Assembly (NCBI GenBank): GCA_016840645.1
Contig: JAEORY010000246.1
Span: forward strand, 1-6,272
DNA from: Candidatus Borrarchaeota archaeon
GTDB lineage: Archaea > Asgardarchaeota > Sifarchaeia > Borrarchaeales > Borrarchaeaceae
Length of the DNA: 6,272 nucleotides
Reading direction: 5' to 3'
Part shown: positions 4,586-6,272 of the stretch, in pieces
How positions within the stretch are numbered: the first letter of the stretch is position 1
Layout of the letters: each line of letters begins with the position of its first letter
Translations under genes and position numbers: made by a program
The notes under the pieces: generated by a model
What the model was told of the DNA's origin: nothing
Seen by the model: only the letters and a program-made list of their open reading frames with translations
The model's database searches: none

Positions 4586-4614
4586 AGTATAGTATAGTAA
4601 ATTCAATAATACAA
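4586..4614 (-). promoter_or_regulatory. Promoter of the single-pass membrane protein gene
   Basis: On the minus strand TTGTAT (4614-4609) and TATACT (4591-4586) are exactly 17 bases apart. The site overlaps a run of AGTAT units (4587-4599), and arms ATAGTAT (4589-4595) and ATACTAT (4614-4620) form an inverted repeat. Transcription would start about 17 bases before ATG 4562. Confidence 0.45.
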
Positions 4615-4777
4615 TACTATTTGCAGATTATTGACTCTCCTCAAAACTGCAGAGCACTCCCTTATAGAATTTCAAACTATCTTGAAAAGTAACTGAACGG
4701 CTGTATCGCTGTACCATTTCAAGGCTTTACCAAAGATTCATCGATTAATATATTATTGAGGCAAAATTATGCTGGGA

Positions 4778-4811
4778 AATAGAGGGGGCCTCCGAAGGGG
4801 CTCCCTCTATT
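4778..4811. other. Strong 15-bp hairpin of unknown role
   Basis: AATAGAGGGGGCCTC (4778-4792) pairs with GGGGCTCCCTCTATT (4797-4811) over 15 positions, with two G-T wobbles, around a CGAA loop. No T-run follows on either strand. The hairpin sits between divergent promoters where no gene needs a terminator. It may belong to a 5' leader, a small RNA, or a mobile palindromic repeat. Confidence 0.5.
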
Positions 4812-4856
4812 ACTGCTTGGATCCCATCATATTCAGTAATAGAAATTTAAACATTC

Positions 4857-4868
4857 AACGGTACCGTT
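4857..4868. promoter_or_regulatory. Perfect 12-bp palindrome, operator candidate
   Basis: AACGGTACCGTT is self-complementary over all 12 bases. It lies about 100 bases before the 423-residue gene and 36 bases before its weak -10 candidate. Its position suits a dimeric regulator, but none is identified. Confidence 0.38.
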
Positions 4869-4965
4869 ACTAAATAGCTATTCATTATCATACTGGCACA
4901 ATTTAAAATATTATTAAATATTTTCCGCATTAATATAGCTGCAATAGCTAAAATGGTGAGAGCAG

Positions 4966-6237
4966 ATGGTTGATACAAGCAACAAACTAGAGCCAAATGT
5001 TGATGAAACTGAACAAATCTTTTATCAGTATCGCCAAGGTATTAACGAAGCTCTAGATAAGGTAAGGACCAAGCTAATTGATCAGGCCAAACAAGAAGCA
5101 AGTAACATTATAGAAAAAGCTAATAGTGAATCTACGAATATTATTGGCGCAGCTCATCAAAAAGTCGATGCTATATTAGCACTGGCAAATAGCAAGGCTG
5201 AAAAAATAATCCAGGACGCTGAAGAAAAGGTAAGAACAGAAGCAAAAAATAAAGTAAAGAAACAAGAAGAACGGCTTATAAGTGAAGCCAAGACTGAATC
5301 AAGCCGTATTATTGCTGAAGCAAGAAAAACCGCGCAAGAAACGGCTGACAAAGTATTAAGCAATGCAAAAAAGGAAGCGGATGCCTTAATCAAGAGATTA
5401 ACCGAAGACTCAAAGAAGGAAGCAGACATTTTAGTTAAAAACGCCTCTGACATTAAGAATCAGGCTGAAATAGAAGCCAACTTAGTAAAGAAAAAAGCAC
5501 AAGAAGAAACCAGGTATGCTATAACTACCGCTCAAGAAGAAGCTAGGAGAAACGAAGAAAAAAAATGTGCTGAAGTTATTGAAAAGGCACACCAAGAAGC
5601 TGAAGAAATCGTAAATAGTGCTAGAAATCAAGCGATGAAAGAACGCGAAAAGTTGATTGCCGAATATGTTGAGGAGGCAACAAAATTAGCGGAATTTGAA
5701 AAAATCAAAATGCTGTCTCAAACGAAATCTAAGTCAGAGTATATTGTACGTGAAATTAAAAACAGACTGAAATCAGAACTAGAAAAATCCTCTCTTTTAA
5801 TAGACGGTGCTAAGGAAAGATTGACCGGTATAATGACCGAGATGTCAAATCAAATTGGTAATGAACAATTTGATATCGATACTTCTTTGCTAGTCGCTAT
5901 ACCGGTTGAAGAAATCAGCGCTGATTTTACTAAAGAGGTTCAGGAAAAGATGTTGTTTGCAAATGACAAAGACGAGGAAAAAAATTACAAAGGTCGATTA
6001 GAGCTCACCATATTAGCTCCAATAGATGCTAAACAAAAGAAAGACTTTGAAAAATTATTAACTGAAATAGCTGATTTACATTTAATGGGCGACGGCGGTT
6101 CCAGCGATGGCAGTAACTGGTTAGAAGTAGAGTTGAATCAACCTATTCCACTGGTTTCTATGATCAAGCAAATGCCCCCGGTGAAAAATGTGACTTCTCA
6201 TGGAAATAATATTGTCGTTGCTTTGAAGCCGCGCTAA
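4966..6237 (+). CDS. Hendecad coiled-coil protein with C-terminal ferredoxin-like domain
   Basis: This is a 423-residue soluble protein with no signal or membrane segment. Residues about 20-295 form a very long charged helix rich in Ala, Glu and Lys. Ala recurs at 41, 52, 63, 74 and 85, exactly every 11 residues, each followed eight or so positions on by an Ile-Ile or Ile-Leu pair. This hendecad pattern is like ATP synthase b subunits, V-ATPase E subunits and DivIVA-type scaffolds. A linker (about 296-340) follows, then YKGRLELTILAP (341-352), a helix (355-368), two strands around a Gly/Ser loop (369-389), PIPLVSMIKQMP (393-404) and a last strand (405-421). This order, strand-helix-strand-strand-helix-strand, suggests a ferredoxin-like fold. 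I recall similar C-termini in Chloroflexota proteins. A filament or scaffold role is inferred. GGTGAG (4955-4960) supports the start. Confidence 0.85.
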   Translation: MVDTSNKLEPNVDETEQIFYQYRQGINEALDKVRTKLIDQAKQEASNIIEKANSESTNIIGAAHQKVDAILALANSKAEKIIQDAEEKVRTEAKNKVKKQEERLISEAKTESSRIIAEARKTAQETADKVLSNAKKEADALIKRLTEDSKKEADILVKNASDIKNQAEIEANLVKKKAQEETRYAITTAQEEARRNEEKKCAEVIEKAHQEAEEIVNSARNQAMKEREKLIAEYVEEATKLAEFEKIKMLSQTKSKSEYIVREIKNRLKSELEKSSLLIDGAKERLTGIMTEMSNQIGNEQFDIDTSLLVAIPVEEISADFTKEVQEKMLFANDKDEEKNYKGRLELTILAPIDAKQKKDFEKLLTEIADLHLMGDGGSSDGSNWLEVELNQPIPLVSMIKQMPPVKNVTSHGNNIVVALKPR

Positions 6238-6272
6238 ACGAGACCATCAATAATTACAGAGAAAAACATCAT

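Larger units (their letters stand above)
4563..4965. other. Structured divergent intergenic region (403 bp)
   Basis: This AT-rich region between two divergent genes contains no supported ORF. It holds, in order: a small CTCG/CGAG hairpin (4570-4582); a minus-strand promoter with AGTAT tandem units (4584-4614); a 34-nt hairpin (4778-4811); a perfect 12-bp palindrome (4857-4868); a weak plus-strand promoter candidate, TTCATT 4881-4886 and TAAAAT 4904-4909, 17 bases apart; and a GGTGAG ribosome site (4955-4960) for ATG 4966. Bases 4621-4777 show nothing I can name. Confidence 0.55.

Noticed and set aside
4778..4811. Intrinsic terminator at the strong hairpin
   Set aside because: Neither strand has a T-run after the stem and both flanking genes point away from it.
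5157..5453. Minus-strand 98-codon ORF, Ala/Ser/Phe-rich
   Set aside because: It is the antisense image of the hendecad coiled coil; periodic Ala/Glu/Lys codons give long reverse-frame ORFs.
1..6272. CRISPR array, insertion sequence or phage structural genes
   Set aside because: No regularly spaced direct repeats, no transposase or integrase reading frame, and no recognisable phage protein were seen.

Overview
This AT-rich window carries small, loosely packed genes on both strands. The best taxonomic hints are the CxxC-x17-CxxC zinc-ribbon protein, the lipoprotein that joins a coiled coil to a CAP-like domain, and the hendecad coiled-coil protein with a C-terminal alpha/beta domain. From memory, without a search, these fit an uncultured Chloroflexota lineage, probably Dehalococcoidia-like. 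The Cys-rich flavoprotein fits an anaerobe. The assignment is an inference.

Layout. Bases 1-460 hold only weak small membrane ORFs on opposite strands. Bases 620-946 (+) encode a double zinc-ribbon protein, followed by a 12-bp hairpin. Bases 1041-1424 (+) encode an unrecognised 127-residue protein. Bases 1425-1580 hold two fragments of one tRNA in opposite orientations, plus three copies of a 9-bp repeat. Bases 1581-2147 (-) encode an FMN oxidoreductase with a compact Cys motif. Its start codon overlaps the end of an upstream excisionase/MerR-type HTH gene (2144-2308, -) that is broken by an in-frame TGA. Bases 2567-3331 (-) encode a lipoprotein with a CAP-like domain, whose frame stays open for 37 codons past its TAA. 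Bases 3553-3705 (+) encode a 50-residue DUF4177-like protein behind an extended -10 promoter buried in a palindrome. Bases 3885-4562 (-) encode a one-pass membrane protein. Bases 4563-4965 are a divergent intergenic region with a 34-nt hairpin and a perfect 12-bp palindrome. Bases 4966-6237 (+) encode a 423-residue coiled-coil protein.

The genes do not assemble into one obvious pathway. The only operon-like pair is HTH plus flavoprotein. The tRNA fragments, the broken HTH, the post-stop open frame and the degraded ORFs suggest an accessory region that has undergone insertion and decay. No complete novel system can be demonstrated. The best leads are the inverted tRNA halves, the palindromic promoter of the DUF4177-like gene, and the two divergent uncharacterised genes around the structured 4563-4965 region.
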